Positions 1 to 6,870 of a DNA stretch of 43,331 bases are shown here, piece after piece (within the stretch, counting starts at the first letter, position 1; every line of letters starts with the position of its first letter). The notes below the pieces were generated by a model. The model had not been told where the DNA came from. It searched no databases and saw only the letters and a list, made by a program, of their open reading frames with translations. A program made the translations under genes and the position numbers. The stretch lies in the IMG/VR virus record IMGVR_UViG_3300044824_000342, positions 1 to 43,331 of that record; one strand, 5' to 3'. This DNA is from a virus.

Positions 1-249
1 CTAGGCGGCGAAGGAGACACGGGAGTTGAAGTGCATCGTCGTGTCCTTCTCTCCCGTAGAGCAGCGCTGGATGATGAAGTTGCCCATGCCGAACCGGTCG
101 ATGCCTGAGCGCAGCGCCTCCTCATTGGTGTCGAAGGCCCCGACGACGCGACAGTCCACCAGCACAAGGACCTTGCCGTCGTACTGCTTGACCAGCTCCT
201 CCTGGTGCTCCAGGTACCATGTGAAGTTCTTCTTCAAGTCCGTGGTCAT
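1..249 (-). CDS. DUF5678-like small protein
   Basis: This 82-residue protein starts MTTDLKKNF. A short helix (YLEHQEELVKQYDGK) is followed by a beta-rich segment (VLVLVDCRVVGAFDTNEEAL). That arrangement resembles DUF5678 proteins, whose function is unknown. The ATG at 249 is preferred over the upstream GTG at 276, because the promoter seen at 283-311 would start transcription near 276. The gene lies at the far left edge and its stop codon is the first three bases of the window. It looks like an accessory gene of the lysogenic arm. The family link is by pattern only. Confidence 0.7.
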   Translation of the reverse strand: MTTDLKKNFTWYLEHQEELVKQYDGKVLVLVDCRVVGAFDTNEEALRSGIDRFGMGNFIIQRCSTGEKDTTMHFNSRVSFAA

Positions 250-282
250 GGATGTCCCCGCTTCCGCTCCAAGCACCGACGT

Positions 283-311
283 CTTATGCTACCACTCCTG
301 TCGGATGTCAA
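283..311 (-). promoter_or_regulatory. sigma70-type promoter for the leftmost gene
   Basis: On the minus strand, TTGACA (306-311) is followed after 17 bp by CATAAG (283-288). The predicted start point is near 276, about 27 nt before the ATG at 249. The perfect -35 box and ideal spacing make this one of the clearest promoters in the window. It suggests that the first gene has its own, possibly constitutive, transcription. Confidence 0.6.
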
Positions 312-336
312 GAGAGGACGTGGAGAGTTGCGCTCC

Positions 337-546
337 TCACCCCGCCGACGGATTGAGACTGCGGGCAAGGTCCTGAAGGCCGCGGCAAAGCTGGTCGACG
401 GCGTTCTTGACGGCGTCGAACTCCTTGCTGGTGATCTCACGATTGGGCCCTACGTGGGTGCCCGCGGACTGCAGAGTTCTGTGGGCACGGTAGGCGACCT
501 GGTCCAGCCCCTGTTTCAGAATGCGGAACTGCTCGTCTGATGTCAT
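337..546 (-). CDS. Small helical protein, unknown function
   Basis: Sixty-nine residues starting MTSDEQFRILKQGLDQVAYR, predicted mostly helical, with no recognised motif. The start is fixed by a strong AAAGGAGG Shine-Dalgarno sequence a few bases before the ATG at 546. A short 6-bp GC hairpin (566-581) sits upstream between this gene and its neighbour. The size and heptad-like pattern would suit a small DNA- or protein-binding adaptor, but nothing specific can be claimed. The separate ribosome site suggests individually translated accessory genes rather than a coupled operon. Confidence 0.7.
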   Translation of the reverse strand: MTSDEQFRILKQGLDQVAYRAHRTLQSAGTHVGPNREITSKEFDAVKNAVDQLCRGLQDLARSLNPSAG

Positions 547-602
547 GGCAGCCTCCTTTCGTTCTCCCGACTCCCGTCGGGCTCGTGCGTTGCGAATCCT
601 TC

Positions 603-926
603 CTACTCCAATGGCCGCCACTCCAGGTGGGCCAGCTCGAGGTCGGGACCCAGAAGGACTCGAGCTTCCCACGCTTGGGAATCGGCTCTCGCAGCCTGGT
701 TGCGAAGGTTTTCCTCCTGGTCGTGCGTGAGCGAGCGGGGTTCTGCAGGTGAGACGGCCATGTTCACCTTCACGAAGATGCGGTTCATGCCCTTCCAGGC
801 CTCGATGGCTCCGGGCCCGGGGAGCGTAGCGTCACGCTGGACGACCGAAAAGTGCAGCTTGCGGAGGGCGGCGATGACGCAGGCTTGCGCCACCTCTTCG
901 ACCTCTACCTCGAGCGTTGCATTCAA
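603..926 (-). CDS. Conserved-looking hypothetical protein
   Basis: This 107-residue protein alternates helix and strand: an N-terminal helix (EEVAQACVIAALRKLHF), strands around RIFVKVNMAVSP, a helix with Gln/Glu/Arg residues, and a closing strand (LELAHLEWRPL). The core strand RIFVKVN followed by SPAEPRSLT recalls nuclease-like alpha/beta folds, but no complete catalytic motif is visible, so no function is assigned. The start at 926 is fixed by GAAGGAGGT 6-8 nt upstream. A TACAAT -10-like box (minus strand, 964-969) lies at promoter distance but has only a weak -35. Confidence 0.7.
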   Translation of the reverse strand: MNATLEVEVEEVAQACVIAALRKLHFSVVQRDATLPGPGAIEAWKGMNRIFVKVNMAVSPAEPRSLTHDQEENLRNQAARADSQAWEARVLLGPDLELAHLEWRPLE

Positions 927-977
927 CCGACCTCCTTCGCGCGATCTCGCGGCGTGACGGGGAATTGTACGCCGGGC

Positions 978-1208
978 TCATTCGAGGCTGAAGCGAACCT
1001 TAAAATCCCGGTACACTCGGAGCAAGGCCTGTTCGTGTTTTGCTTCTTCACCCTGAAACTGCTCGAAGATCGCGCGGATCTCCGGGTCCTCGGACAGAAC
1101 GGCCATCTCTCCGTACTCACCCTGCGCCTCGCGCTCCTTTTCGATCGCATGCCTGAAGGCCTTGAAGAGCTGCTTCTCCTTGTCCGTCATCGGTCTGTTC
1201 GCACTCAT
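978..1208 (-). CDS. Half-ferritin / rubrerythrin-like small protein
   Basis: Seventy-six residues form one helical hairpin. Helix 1 contains EKEREAQGEYGEMA (Glu, Tyr) and helix 2 contains EEAKHEQALLRVY (Glu-Glu-x-x-His). This Glu...Tyr...Glu-x-x-His pattern matches one half of a ferritin-like di-iron four-helix bundle. Proteins this short, such as encapsulated ferritins, build the metal site by dimerising. Seen: the carboxylate/His spacing. Inferred: iron binding. A GAGGAGG site fixes the ATG at 1208. The neighbours are unrelated accessory genes, and no encapsulin-targeting tail is obvious at the C-terminus, which ends RFSLE. Confidence 0.65.
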   Translation of the reverse strand: MSANRPMTDKEKQLFKAFRHAIEKEREAQGEYGEMAVLSEDPEIRAIFEQFQGEEAKHEQALLRVYRDFKVRFSLE

Positions 1209-1301
1209 GGTGCCTCCTCTCCCGGAGCTGTCGCACGAGTTCGATGCAAGACTCACCTCAGTTTGTTGAGCAAGATGAGTCTACACTCGACACCATCCGC
1301 C

Positions 1302-2858
1302 TTAGAACAGCTCCTGTTGTTCGCCGCGGTGCTTCTTCGGCGCCGCCTTGAACGTCGCTCCCATGCCCATCTGCGGAAATCGCACCTTCGCTCCAGCGAG
1401 CAGCTCCCGGACCGTCAGGATCTGCAGCCGTGGGTACTCACCCTTGAAGTGCTCGGAGTCATAGAACCCGGCGGAGACCGCCTCGGTCTTCATGGGCTTG
1501 GTGGGTTCCTCGAGCGTAACCAGAACACCGATCGCCACCTTCTCACGCTCGAGCGTTCCCTTGAGGTCCCGGACGTGTGTGGCGCCGACGTGGCCGCTCT
1601 TCACCTGAACGATGATCCTCTTCGCCTTGCCGGTGTTGTCGTCGAAGAAGGCAATGTAGCCGTCGATCCCACTGTCGGCGCCCTTCTTCTTGTCCTGTGC
1701 CGGCCAGGCTTCAACAAGGCCGAGAGCCCACCACTCGAACTGGTAGCAATCCTCGGCAGCCAGCGCCGCGGCGCTTTCGAGGTCCTTCGGGTCTCCGATC
1801 ACCTCGAAGGGGCTGAGCGCCGCGCCGAAGGCCGTCTGAAGCCGATTGCGCATGAGCGAGATCGCGAGGTGGGTGATGTCGATGCCGATCCAACGCCGAC
1901 CGAGGCTCTCCGCGACTGCAATAGCGGTCCCGCAGCCGCAGAAGGGATCCAAGATCATGTCGCCCTCGTTGCTTGACGCAAGGAGGATTCGTGCGAGAAG
2001 CGCTTCTGGTTTCTGCGTGGGATAGCCGAGACGTTCCTTTGCGACCGGGTTGATTGCGTTGACATCCGTCCAGACGTCGTCGATTTGTACCTGCCCGCTA
2101 CTCTCCGACAGGTACTGCTTGTAGGAGAACTTTGCGCCTGGCCTGGTTGGCGGGATGAGACGTCCTTCGCGCCCAAGCCGGTCGAACGTGTCCTGAGAGT
2201 AGGTCTTGAGCAGAGTCTTGCGGTAGGGCCCCTTGCCATCGGCATCGTCCCACTTAAACCGGGAAAGGTACTCAGGGGAATAGGGCTTCGAGGGAGTGTT
2301 CCACCGCCAACTGTCCGACCGAGAGTAAAACAGGATCACGTCGTGGGAGCGAGGAAGCTGCTGCGATCGGGCCTTGCTACTGCCCGAGAAGGGAGTGCGC
2401 CTCCAAATGATCTCGTTTCGAAACCGATGCGGGCCAAAGAGGCCATCCATCACCAACTTCAGGTAATGGCTCGCTGTCGGGTCGCAGTGCAGGTAAATCG
2501 TTCCGGTCGGCTTGAGGACCCGGTGCAGTTCGACGAGGCGGATGGCCATCATCGTCAGGTAGGCCATCATGTCGTTGGTGCCGAGGAAGCCGCGGAGAGA
2601 CTCGACTAGAGAGGCGAGTTTGACGTGGGGCCCGGTGACGAGCTCTTGGAAGGTGGCCTCCGACTCCTCGCCCCAGTGCCAGGTGTCGTCGAACGCCGTG
2701 ATCTGCGCGGTGGACTTCTCGCCGCTCTTCTCGGCGAAGAGGACGTTGTAGGTGGCGTTGCTGTTAAACGGTGGGTCGAGGTAGATCAGGTCGACCGACT
2801 CGTCCGGGACGTGCTCTCGGAGCACCTTGAGGTTGTCGCCGAAGTAGAGGCGGTTCAT
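1302..2858 (-). CDS. Beta-class DNA methyltransferase with C-terminal nuclease-like domain
   Basis: This 518-residue protein probably methylates adenine N6 or cytosine N4 in phage or host DNA. The catalytic motif DPPFN (residues 28-32) precedes the AdoMet motif DPFCGCGT (about 304-311), the order of beta-class enzymes. After the methylase core comes GADSGIDGYIAF (about 388-399) and, some 20 residues on, VQVKSGHV. This resembles the Asp...(D/E)-x-Lys core of PD-(D/E)XK/Mrr-like nucleases. A fused restriction-modification enzyme or a methylase with a degenerate nuclease are both possible. No clear Shine-Dalgarno precedes the ATG. No separate restriction gene is adjacent. Confidence 0.88.
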   Translation of the reverse strand: MNRLYFGDNLKVLREHVPDESVDLIYLDPPFNSNATYNVLFAEKSGEKSTAQITAFDDTWHWGEESEATFQELVTGPHVKLASLVESLRGFLGTNDMMAYLTMMAIRLVELHRVLKPTGTIYLHCDPTASHYLKLVMDGLFGPHRFRNEIIWRRTPFSGSSKARSQQLPRSHDVILFYSRSDSWRWNTPSKPYSPEYLSRFKWDDADGKGPYRKTLLKTYSQDTFDRLGREGRLIPPTRPGAKFSYKQYLSESSGQVQIDDVWTDVNAINPVAKERLGYPTQKPEALLARILLASSNEGDMILDPFCGCGTAIAVAESLGRRWIGIDITHLAISLMRNRLQTAFGAALSPFEVIGDPKDLESAAALAAEDCYQFEWWALGLVEAWPAQDKKKGADSGIDGYIAFFDDNTGKAKRIIVQVKSGHVGATHVRDLKGTLEREKVAIGVLVTLEEPTKPMKTEAVSAGFYDSEHFKGEYPRLQILTVRELLAGAKVRFPQMGMGATFKAAPKKHRGEQQELF

Positions 2859-2881
2859 TTGTTACAGCTTACACCCGTTGC

Positions 2882-3085
2882 CTATAACGAGAGCTTCCGG
2901 ACCAGGGCCTCGAGGCCATGCAGGAGGTTCACCAACGCCTGTCGCAGGAGATCGATCTCGAGGGCGGAACCCTGCTTCGTTGGTAGGTTCAACGCGGTTC
3001 CCCTATTCTCCAGGTCCCCGCGCAAGCGGCTCGCGATTCTGGACAACTCGTTCCTGAGCGACTGTTTCAAATCATCGTCGACCAT
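2882..3085 (-). CDS. Small helical protein, unknown function
   Basis: Sixty-seven residues starting MVDDDLKQSLRNELSRIASR. The two helical stretches have regular Leu/Ile spacing (SLRNELSRIASRL and LLRQALVNLLHGLEALVRKL), so a short coiled coil or helical hairpin is likely. AAGGGGA precedes the ATG at 3085. It lies 24 bp before the methyltransferase start and just after the small membrane-protein gene, so these three may share a transcript. No family was recognised. A regulatory or antirestriction role would be a guess. Confidence 0.6.
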   Translation of the reverse strand: MVDDDLKQSLRNELSRIASRLRGDLENRGTALNLPTKQGSALEIDLLRQALVNLLHGLEALVRKLSL

Positions 3086-3097
3086 TGGTTCCCCTTT

Positions 3098-3298
3098 TTA
3101 TGGGACCGGAGTGGCGGTCCTCTGCTCGAGCAGCCTCTTCAGCTCGGCGTGCTGTTCCTTCGCCTGGGCGATCCGAGCGAGGATTGCCAGGAAGCAAGCT
3201 AGTGCTACGATCCCGACGCCTATTGTGGCCTGACTGAGGCTCATGAGCCCACCTAGGACTGCAAGCAGCGCAACGAGGATAAGCACGACGGTGACCAT
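3098..3298 (-). CDS. Small two-segment membrane protein
   Basis: Sixty-six residues with two hydrophobic stretches: VTVVLILVALLAVLGGLMSL (residues 2-21) and a second one around IGVGIVALACFLAILARIA (about 27-45). A charged, helical cytoplasmic-type tail follows (KEQHAELKRLLEQR). This is the shape of many small phage inner-membrane proteins, including superinfection-exclusion proteins, but no family was identified. AAGGAG lies at normal distance before the ATG at 3298. It sits in the lysogenic arm rather than the lysis region, so a holin role is less likely. Confidence 0.65.
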   Translation of the reverse strand: MVTVVLILVALLAVLGGLMSLSQATIGVGIVALACFLAILARIAQAKEQHAELKRLLEQRTATPVP

Positions 3299-3312
3299 TG
3301 GCGACTCCTTTT

Positions 3313-3783
3313 TCAGGGCATTCCCTCGTCCGTGCGGGCGGGTGGCTTGTAGCTGGGTTCCTCCGCGAGCCGGAAGAGATCAAAGTGGCTCGATACGATG
3401 TTGTCGACATCGGGAAGACTCAGCAGAATCGTGTAGCGGGCCCGGAGTTCTTTGCCTAGAAGGAGCTTCGCCGGGCACATTAAGAACCTAGAAATCGAAA
3501 GGAGATCGTCCACGAGAGGACGATAACGCGCGGCGTCACCATGGCGGAGGTACCCGACCTGCCGTTGCTCGGGATCGCAGAGCTTCACGGCTTTGCTGTC
3601 GAATGAGTTTCCGTCCTCGGGCAGCAGATAGGCCCAGAACATGACCGTTTCGCCCTTGGCACATCGCCCCCCATCGATGGCCTCGAGCGTCGCCTGGTGA
3701 AATGATTCGCCTCCGATGCTCCTCCAAAAATCGCTCGGATGCCGAATCTCGACGCCTTCGAGCTGACGCTTCTCGTTTGGCAC
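3313..3783 (-). CDS. HIRAN-domain protein
   Basis: The 156-residue protein contains a HIRAN-like domain at about residues 25-100. It starts GESFHQATLEAI, continues to LLPEDGNSFDSKAVKL (the NxxDxxAV signature) and then VGYLRHGDAARYRPLV (the GYL...A core). HIRAN domains bind DNA 3' ends or stalled forks in helicases such as HLTF, and stand-alone copies occur in bacteria and phages. Here it may recognise damaged or replicating DNA (inference). It starts with GTG at 3783 behind GGGGAGGT. Base composition looks less GC-rich than the late genes. The C-terminal 50 residues are unassigned. Confidence 0.7.
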   Translation of the reverse strand: MPNEKRQLEGVEIRHPSDFWRSIGGESFHQATLEAIDGGRCAKGETVMFWAYLLPEDGNSFDSKAVKLCDPEQRQVGYLRHGDAARYRPLVDDLLSISRFLMCPAKLLLGKELRARYTILLSLPDVDNIVSSHFDLFRLAEEPSYKPPARTDEGMP

Positions 3784-3819
3784 AGTACCTCCCCAACGGG
3801 TTTCGGCGAGAGCTTACGA

Positions 3820-4554
3820 TTAGTCGAGCGTGCTCGGGCGTGACGCCTCATGTTGCTTGGCCGTCTCCATGACATACGCAGGGTCTGCGACGAACACGGA
3901 GGTACCCAAATTGCCCTCTCGGAACGACCTAAGCTCGGATATTCTCGCGACAAGTCCTTCGAGCCGCCATGTCGCCTTGCGCTTCGTAAGCTTGGCACCG
4001 AAGGCGTTCTGCAAGACGTCTTCCCCTTGTTCGGTGACAGCTCCCAGTTTCTTCGTCATGTCGGCCAACACATCATCGTAGGGTGCATCCAAACCGAGAC
4101 TCACGACTACCAACGTGCCGGCATGGAACGTTAAATTCGCGCTGTACTTCTCCGTGCCCATTAAAAGAGCCGCGAATCGGGCACTGACATCGACATCCTT
4201 ACCTCCGAGCGCCGAGATCACATTCCGACAACCGTCCACGTCCCATGCCGCAAGATACTCGTGGGGCTCAGGGGGAGGGTTGAGGCGCTTCTTCTGCACC
4301 TTGTCCCAAATCTTCAACACGGTTGAATCGCTCAGGTACGAATGGCAAAAGTCGCTCGTGGTCATCGTGTCAGTCCTGGTCCCCCAAGCTAGTGGCTTAA
4401 TCCGCGCCAGCCCAAAGAGCTCCTGCGCAGTCTCACCGATCCAGTAGCCCTTGAACGTAGGCTGCCCATTCCGCTCGACCTTGCCGGATTCCTGGGCGAG
4501 AGCGCCTGCGGCGATCAGGACCAGTGTGAGTGCCGCAACCTGGATACGGGTCAT
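3820..4554 (-). CDS. Exported protein of unknown function
   Basis: This 244-residue protein begins with a clear signal peptide: MTRIQVAALTLVLIAAGALAQ, with probable cleavage after ALA. The mature part has no recognised domain. It contains one Cys in SDFCHSYLS and one in VDGCRNVISALG, so a single disulfide is possible, and a predicted alpha/beta pattern. AAAGGAGG precedes the ATG at 4554. Location beside the repressor and export to the periplasm make lysogenic conversion or superinfection exclusion plausible, but this is context only. Its lower GC content suggests acquisition from elsewhere. Confidence 0.7.
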   Translation of the reverse strand: MTRIQVAALTLVLIAAGALAQESGKVERNGQPTFKGYWIGETAQELFGLARIKPLAWGTRTDTMTTSDFCHSYLSDSTVLKIWDKVQKKRLNPPPEPHEYLAAWDVDGCRNVISALGGKDVDVSARFAALLMGTEKYSANLTFHAGTLVVVSLGLDAPYDDVLADMTKKLGAVTEQGEDVLQNAFGAKLTKRKATWRLEGLVARISELRSFREGNLGTSVFVADPAYVMETAKQHEASRPSTLD

Positions 4555-4627
4555 GGTTGCCTCCTTTGAGCAGTTAACACCCATAACATCATTGACCACC
4601 CCCGCCTCGGCTAATCTGCTGCCTTGC

Positions 4628-5344
4628 TCAAATCGAGGGTGCTTCGTTCCCCCACCACACCACCCGTCCCACCAGCACCCTCGACAATTCGCCGTCGACG
4701 TCGATCGAAAATGGGTTGAACACGTCGTTGTCGGACATGCACACCAGGTAACCGGACTGCAGCACGACACGCTTCACGGTCACACCGCCTTCTTCGCCGG
4801 CAGCGCGGACCACGTAAATCCCTCTTTGCTTGAAGCTCCGCTGGGTGACCGGCGTCAGGTCGATCAAGAGCAGCGCGCCCGGCTGAATGGTCTCCTTCAT
4901 GCTCTCGCCGTGGTGCGTCCGGGCGACCCGTGCGGTCACGAGCTTGCGGCCCTTCATCCGCTTCGAATCGAGCCACTGCTGCCGGAAAGCGTAGTAGGTG
5001 TCGGAGAAGCGGTCGGTCTGCACCATCGCGTTGCCGGCGGCGAGCTGGTCCTCCATGGAGGGGAGCGTTACGTAACCTTCGGGGCCGACCGGTGTCTGGA
5101 GCTCGAGTGCAAGCGGCTCCGGGGAGGGTTTCAACCCGAGAACCCAGTCGGGCTGGGCGCCGATCGTGCGACAGACTGTCTCAATCTGCAGCCACGACTC
5201 CGGGACGCCGCGCTTCATCCATTGCGAGACGGCGGCTTCAGTGATCCCGAGGGCGGCAGCAAGGTCACTCTGGCGCAGGCCCTTTCGCGCCAGTTGGTCG
5301 GCGACCCGCTCAGCCGTCTCCTCGCGCCACGCATTCGGCTTCAT
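4628..5344 (-). CDS. cI: CI/LexA-type phage repressor (S24 autoprotease)
   Basis: This 238-residue repressor keeps the prophage silent by binding operators in the switch. Its N-terminal helix-turn-helix is at about residues 22-43 (LRQSDLAAALGITEAAVSQW). The C-terminal S24 domain has the nucleophile motif GESM and the Lys of VTVKRV, and an Ala-Gly pair (LAAGNAM) stands where LexA and lambda CI are cleaved. RecA-stimulated self-cleavage and SOS induction are therefore expected. It diverges from the Cro gene. Its own ATG is touched by one operator-like dyad (5344-5358), suggesting autoregulation. An AAGGAG lies rather far (about 13 nt) before the ATG. Confidence 0.9.
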   Translation of the reverse strand: MKPNAWREETAERVADQLARKGLRQSDLAAALGITEAAVSQWMKRGVPESWLQIETVCRTIGAQPDWVLGLKPSPEPLALELQTPVGPEGYVTLPSMEDQLAAGNAMVQTDRFSDTYYAFRQQWLDSKRMKGRKLVTARVARTHHGESMKETIQPGALLLIDLTPVTQRSFKQRGIYVVRAAGEEGGVTVKRVVLQSGYLVCMSDNDVFNPFSIDVDGELSRVLVGRVVWWGNEAPSI

Positions 5345-5358
5345 TAAGTGTAGGTTAA
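5344..5358. promoter_or_regulatory. Operator-like dyad at the repressor start codon
   Basis: TTAAG-N5-GTTAA, with its left edge on the first base of the repressor ATG. It has the same half-site and 5-bp spacing as the stronger dyad at the Cro start. Binding here would block repressor transcription or translation, so it is a candidate autoregulatory or Cro site. The two dyad centres (5351 and 5414) are 63 bp apart, close to six helical turns, so they face the same side of the DNA. Confidence 0.55.
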
Positions 5359-5375
5359 CTCCTTCTAATGGGGAC

Positions 5376-5404
5376 TTGACAACCGCTTTACTCCGGCTTA
5401 TGTT
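5376..5404 (+). promoter_or_regulatory. Early rightward promoter (PR-like)
   Basis: TTGACA (5376-5381), a 17-bp spacer, then TATGTT (5399-5404). The predicted transcription start is near 5411, inside the dyad at 5404-5424. Occupancy of the dyad by repressor would therefore shut off cro and the whole early operon. This is the only strong rightward promoter in the divergent region. Confidence 0.7.
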
Positions 5405-5424
5405 GCTTAACGAGGAGTTAAGCA
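5404..5424. promoter_or_regulatory. Operator: perfect 8-bp dyad overlapping -10, start point and RBS of cro
   Basis: TGCTTAAC-N5-GTTAAGCA is a perfect inverted repeat with 8-bp arms. It shares its first base with the -10 box and covers the predicted start point. The central GAGGA is also the Shine-Dalgarno sequence of the Cro-like gene, and the last arm base is the A of its ATG. Such packing lets one bound dimer block transcription. The transcript could also fold to hide the ribosome site (inference). Confidence 0.75.
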
Positions 5425-5639
5425 TGCAAGGCCTGAAGGGATTCCTGGTCAAGCACGGCATCACCCAAGCGGCTCTCGCTGAAGCAATTGGGGTAAGCCA
5501 ACCCGCGGTTACCTTCATCGTTCAGGGCGAGAACAACCCCAGCAAGGCCACGATTGACGCAATCCTTCGGTTCTGCCGGACCCTCGATCCCGAGGTGACC
5601 TACGAGCAGCTCTTCGGCGAGAGCAGCGAGGCAGCCTGA
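5424..5639 (+). CDS. cro: Cro-like helix-turn-helix regulator
   Basis: This 71-residue protein has an HTH at about residues 13-34 (ITQAALAEAIGVSQPAVTFI), in the XRE/Cro class, with a short helical tail. It is the first gene rightward of the switch and divergent from the S24 repressor, the position of lambda cro. It would repress the repressor gene and commit the phage to lytic growth. Its Shine-Dalgarno (GAGGAG) lies within the operator dyad. DNA-binding specificity is presumably shared with the repressor, because both genes carry the same half-site at their starts. Confidence 0.85.
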   Translation: MQGLKGFLVKHGITQAALAEAIGVSQPAVTFIVQGENNPSKATIDAILRFCRTLDPEVTYEQLFGESSEAA

Positions 5640-5642
5640 CCC

Positions 5643-5738
5643 ATGCGTGCCTTCTTCGGCCTGTTCGACGCCGGAATCCTCATTGCCTGGACCGCCTGGG
5701 CGGTCTCGATCGCCCGTTCCCACCGGAGGACCTCCTGA
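5643..5738 (+). CDS. Possible 31-residue membrane peptide
   Basis: A short frame, ATG 5643 to TGA 5736-5738, encodes a peptide with one hydrophobic helix (FFGLFDAGILIAWTAWAVSI) and an Arg-rich tail. Its stop overlaps the ATG of the HNH-AP2 gene by one base, a coupling seen throughout this operon. No good Shine-Dalgarno precedes it. Several similar tiny membrane peptides follow in the early operon, which supports it, but it could be a leader that only carries the ribosome site (GGAGG) of the next gene. Confidence 0.4.
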   Translation: MRAFFGLFDAGILIAWTAWAVSIARSHRRTS

Positions 5739-6316
5739 TGGCATCGCATGCTCCCAAGCTCAGAGTCGCCCCGGCTCCGCGTACGTCACAAGAGCCGGTC
5801 TCCGAGGCCGCGGCACCGATCTGCCGGGTCCCCTTGACGAAGGGCCTCTTCGCACTCGTGGATGAAAGCGACTTCGGAATAGTCTCTGGCCGCTCCTGGA
5901 GGGCCTTCAGGGGCCATTCGACCTTCTACGCTGTTTCGGGGGGCTCCGCAGCGCGCCCCGATCCTTTCGTGCGAATGCACCGCCTGATCGCCGGTGCGCG
6001 ACCTGGCCAACTCGTAGACCACGCGAATTTCGACGGGCTGGACAACCGGAGGGCGAACCTCCGGATCGTCTCCCTGTCGGAAAGCTCGGGGCATCGTAGG
6101 GCACACAGAAGGTCGAGGACCGGTGTGCTCGGAGTCTCGCGCTGCGCGCATGGGGGCTGGCAGGCACGCATCACGGTGGATCGGCGCGAACAGTACTTGG
6201 GGTTCTTCAGGTCGTTGGTTGCCGCGGCTTTTGCGTACAACCAGGCCGCTATAGAGCTGCGCGGACCACTCGCCGTGCTCAACGATCTCTCATTGCTCGT
6301 AGAGGAGGTGTCGTGA
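5738..6316 (+). CDS. HNH endonuclease with AP2 DNA-binding domain
   Basis: The protein has 192 residues. An HNH_3-type nuclease core is at about 75-110: MHRLIAG, then LVDHANFDGLDNRRANLRIV with the DH, N and N/R positions. An AP2-type domain follows at about 125-180 (GVLGVSRCAHGGWQARITV ... YLGFF ... AAFAYNQAAI). HNH-AP2 proteins are free-standing homing endonucleases that cleave phage lacking the gene and so spread themselves. It lies just behind cro in the early operon, with a strong GGAGG before its ATG. It is probably a mobile insertion rather than an essential gene. Confidence 0.88.
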   Translation: MASHAPKLRVAPAPRTSQEPVSEAAAPICRVPLTKGLFALVDESDFGIVSGRSWRAFRGHSTFYAVSGGSAARPDPFVRMHRLIAGARPGQLVDHANFDGLDNRRANLRIVSLSESSGHRRAHRRSRTGVLGVSRCAHGGWQARITVDRREQYLGFFRSLVAAAFAYNQAAIELRGPLAVLNDLSLLVEEVS

Positions 6317-6870
6317 TGGGAACCGATTCGGCTCCCGCGCTCAAGCCCCGCCTGCACCTGGAGTACAGCGAGACGTCCGTCGAGGGTACGATCCGCGAAC
6401 GCCTCGCAATGGAGCGCCAGCGCCTCGACGCGCTCGCGCCCGAGGTCCTCGACTTGGCGGCGGAGGTGCTTCAGGCACTCCACGCCGGGTTGTGCGGGCA
6501 GATGAGCGCCCTGCGCGGCGATCGCACCGAGCGCTACCGCCGCGGGCAGCTCATCGGCGAGAACAGCCTCCCCATCGAGGACTTCGTGTTCCTCCTGGCG
6601 CAGGGCGGCGAGCGCGCGGTCGGCGCGCTGGATCTGCTCGCCGCCGCCCTCGGCTTCGACCTCGTGCCGGAGGATCAACCGAGCGAGACGGTCACCGAGG
6701 CCAACGCGGACCTGATGCGCGACCTCGGCGAGTTCGAGGCGCGGCTCGGCCAGGCGCTCGCGTCCGGCGTCCTGACGGTTGAGCGGCGCGCCGAGCTGCT
6801 GCAGCCGCTGCGCCGCATGGTGCAGGACGTCGGCCACCTCGAACCGGCGCTCCGCGGGGGGCGGCCGTGA
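6316..6870 (+). CDS. Early helical protein, possible regulator
   Basis: This 184-residue, almost fully helical protein (for example ERLAMERQRLDALAPEVLDL, then a long acidic helix to the C-terminus) has no clear motif. The segment TERYRRGQLIGENSLPIEDFVFLLAQGG resembles proteins that control establishment of lysogeny or replication in small phages, but the match is too loose to name. AGGAGGTG precedes the ATG at 6316, which overlaps the stop of the HNH-AP2 gene. Position after cro fits a CII-like or replication-control role (inference only). Confidence 0.65.
   Translation: MGTDSAPALKPRLHLEYSETSVEGTIRERLAMERQRLDALAPEVLDLAAEVLQALHAGLCGQMSALRGDRTERYRRGQLIGENSLPIEDFVFLLAQGGERAVGALDLLAAALGFDLVPEDQPSETVTEANADLMRDLGEFEARLGQALASGVLTVERRAELLQPLRRMVQDVGHLEPALRGGRP

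Noticed and set aside
4571-4590. GTTAAC near the exported-protein gene as a further repressor operator
   Set aside because: Only one half-site; no second half at the 5-bp spacing.
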